NCBI GenBank assembly: GCA_014773175.1
Contig: VXCM01000908.1
Location: forward strand, 564,014-628,013
Origin: Lucifuga dentata
Lineage: Eukaryota; Chordata; Actinopteri; Ophidiiformes; Bythitidae
Direction of reading: 5' to 3'
DNA length: 64,000 bases
Part shown: piece by piece, positions 61,651-64,000 of the stretch
How positions within the stretch are numbered: position 1 is the first letter of the stretch
Layout: each line of letters begins with the position of its first letter
Made by a program: the position numbers and the translations under genes
The notes under the pieces: generated by a model
Told to the model about the DNA's origin: nothing
Seen by the model: the letters and a program-made list of their open reading frames with translations, nothing else
Database searches by the model: none

Positions 61651-64000
61651 TTCTTGAAAAGATTCATTTTTCGATATTCATGAGACTTTGAATTGAAACC
61701 CCTAAACATCAAAGATTAGAATTGTATACAGTAAGTCTGTCTTCAGATGAGTTTCATCCTGGGATGTACCGGTAAGCTGTCTGAGAGTCCATTAGTGAGT
61801 TTCCTCTATAAATAACGCCAGAGACTGCAGTGAGTTACCTGACCCATTAGACCTTTTACCATCACTGTGCCAAATTGACTGTGAGAGAGCAACTCCAGAC
61901 CACAGTCTTCACTCTGGCACTCAACAATCAATGGAGAAAAATGACCATTACATGAAAATAACAAAACACACACATTCACTTTCTACTGTAAAACTTACTT
62001 TTCAATTTGTTTGTCATTCTTTTTCCCAGATCTGTCGAAAAACAGCATAATGATATATGTATTATTATTTTATGTATATATCATACCGTATATGACCTAT
62101 TTTATCTCCTGAATACTGCAAATAAAATATATTCATACTGCTACCTGCAGTTTTCTCATGATCAGACTCATACAAAGAGTAAGTGGGATGAGGACCTCGT
62201 TTCTGCTTACCACTAAAAAAAAACTACTGTCAAGAATACACACACACACACACCACTGGCAACAAAGAGGAAGTGGAAGTGACTGCTGAAAGGGTGAAAA
62301 CCCAACTTGAGACTTTCAGTAGGCGATATGTGTCAATATAAGCTCAGAATAGGTTGATATATGCAGTGTTGCAAGAAGCGAAGAATCAGGAGGCGTTTCA
62401 CAGGTTCTCCTCTACAGTGATAAACTAGCATCAACACAAGAGCCTTTCTACTGCAGCTTATGTATGTTTGATGGAAACTCCAGCAGCAATTCTGTAATGA
62501 GTGCTACATGTCACTTGGAGCCAGACAGCTCTCACAAATTAGATTTGTCATGCTCATATTGAATCTCTGAATGTCTTAAAATTAAAGTCACTGTGAAAGG
62601 TTTTCGGCATCTCTTCAATCATGCTGTGATAGTGGGGCGGAAAGGAGACTGAAAACATTTTACAGATTGGGACTTCAAATGTGATTATTATTGAATTTAA
62701 CTTGGCTATAATTCTAACATTACCCAATCCAAATTCTTTTTTTTTAATTCAGATACAGCTCTGACACATATCCAAGCAGAAATTCTGAGAAATCTGAACT
62801 GGACAGCATTTTTCATTTTTCTGTCAAATTTAATAATTTATTTTTATTGGTAGTGAACATTACATCAATGTCAAAGGGAAAGTCTTTTTTTTTTTTTTCC
62901 AAGCTCACACAGTTGTGTAATATATACATTATTCCTGTTGGCTACAAAAACATACCACACACACCAACTTTGTTCATGAGATCTGGGACACGACAACATT
63001 GCTTCAACAGTTCAGTAGGGAAGCAACATGAACAGTCACACAATTTATAAACAGATCTCCAATTTAACTAAAACATCTATCAAAATAACCAAGTGAATGC
63101 ACTCAAAATGTCCTTTACAATCATCTCTTGAATTAAAAAAATATGCAAGTCACACCTGAGCCAGAAAGTGCAAAATCTGCAATAAGAAGACAGGAAGAAC
63201 ATGCCTGCAAGCCACTGTTCAGGGCATAAAGGTGCTGAACACCTGTATATGTGTTTCAAGAAGCTTAACCTGAAAACTGTGAAAGCTTATTTAAGAAAGA
63301 AAAAAAAAAACTGCATCAATTTAAGAAATTGTTTCTTACATTTGTGCCTTACATTTAGAAATTGTTTATTACAAATTTAGAATATGAAGTCATTTCATTT
63401 GGTATAAATGCAATGAAAAATTTCTGCTGCATTTTATCTTTCATTTTTGTCACTTGAGCTGAACGGAGTAAATTCTGTAGCAGGGCCTCACATTCAGCAG
63501 AAGATCAGACAGACAGACATGACAAGTCATGACGTGCTATGACTTCAAACCTGAAAACAGACCAGAGCTTTTCTTAAAGTAAAGCAGCAGTTATGACAGC
63601 AGCACCACACTGTTTTTTTATTTTGAGCAGGACGAATGCTTCTACAGGAACCTGGCTAACTTGGGCTGCACTTACTGTAAGCCCAATCTTTTGCCTATAT
63701 CCAATTTTTTTTGACAGCATATTTACATCTTCTTCTTTTAAGTGACCCATACCCAATACCTGTGTTTACATGGTTTTGACCTGAAACACTGTAGGAGCCA
63801 TGAAGGGATTTAGAACGAATTTTGGATGAGTTGAATCTTTGTGATAATATTGTATTTGGAAATTGTGTAATTTGTGTGATTGGATGATGATTTGGTTCAC
63901 GTGGGTATGGGCGGTGATAGCCATAGTTAATATAAGCACCTGGTCACCTGCATGATAGCTGATGAGAGAGGGTGAGTGGATCGCTGTATTTTTTGTTGAA

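Larger units (their letters stand above)
56134..64000. other. probable ptgir intron or upstream region; no exon found
   Basis: About 7.9 kb without any segment resembling receptor transmembrane helices 1-6 on the minus strand, or any other recognised exon. It contains a 40-bp AG array (60193-60232), an AC array (62238-62253) and a diverged TTAA-bounded element at 61183-61650. A 10-bp hairpin (TGCTGCCTCC arms, 58270-58297) is followed by a donor-like CAGGTAAG on the plus strand, without coding support. Confidence 0.5.

Overview
This is eukaryotic, vertebrate DNA, almost certainly from a teleost fish, probably a percomorph. Five protein-coding genes are recognisable, all broken by GT-AG introns. 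About 57 kb of the 64 kb is intronic or intergenic, with many microsatellites (GT, CT, AAAT, GGAT), fish-type interspersed repeats, non-LTR retrotransposon remnants and small inverted-repeat elements. No operons, CRISPR arrays, rRNA or tRNA genes were seen.

Layout. 1-16.5 kb: no recognisable gene; microsatellites and repeat remnants. 18.2-22.8 kb, minus: a complete three-exon rhou-like (Wrch-1) atypical Rho GTPase, 243 aa. 22.8-26.9 kb: intergenic, with a palindromic TTAA-bounded element. 26.9-38.7 kb, minus: reticulon-2 (rtn2), ten coding exons, 495 aa. 41.7-46.3 kb, plus: ppm1n, a PP2C-family Ser/Thr phosphatase, six coding exons, 433 aa after collapsing an assembly duplication. 49.1-53.2 kb, plus: an slc3a2 (4F2hc/CD98hc)-like amino-acid transporter heavy chain, ten coding exons, 524 aa after collapsing another duplication. 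55.8-56.1 kb, minus: the last coding exon of a prostanoid receptor, best matching the prostacyclin receptor (ptgir); its upstream exons are not seen and probably lie beyond the right edge. Exon boundaries were fixed by requiring GT-AG signals, matching phase and family-like protein across each junction; every complete gene model sums to a multiple of three.

The genes do not form one pathway. The informative context is synteny: RTN2 and PPM1N are adjacent and divergently transcribed at human 19q13.32, and PTGIR lies in the same band, so the centre and right of this window look like an ancestral vertebrate linkage block. rhou and slc3a2 are not known neighbours of it in mammals.

Two things matter to anyone using this sequence. 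First, it carries 20 single N characters. At 11 of them the same 62-79 bp lies on both sides, the signature of overlapping contig ends joined without merging; two of these hit coding exons (ppm1n exon 1, frameshifted; slc3a2 exon 2, a false in-frame 22-residue duplication). Second, the slc3a2-like protein lacks the juxtamembrane cysteine that in mammalian 4F2hc forms the disulfide to the light chain. I found no convincing undescribed multi-gene system; the most interesting leads are this divergent heavy chain, the receptor tail without a CaaX box, and the small inverted-repeat element families.
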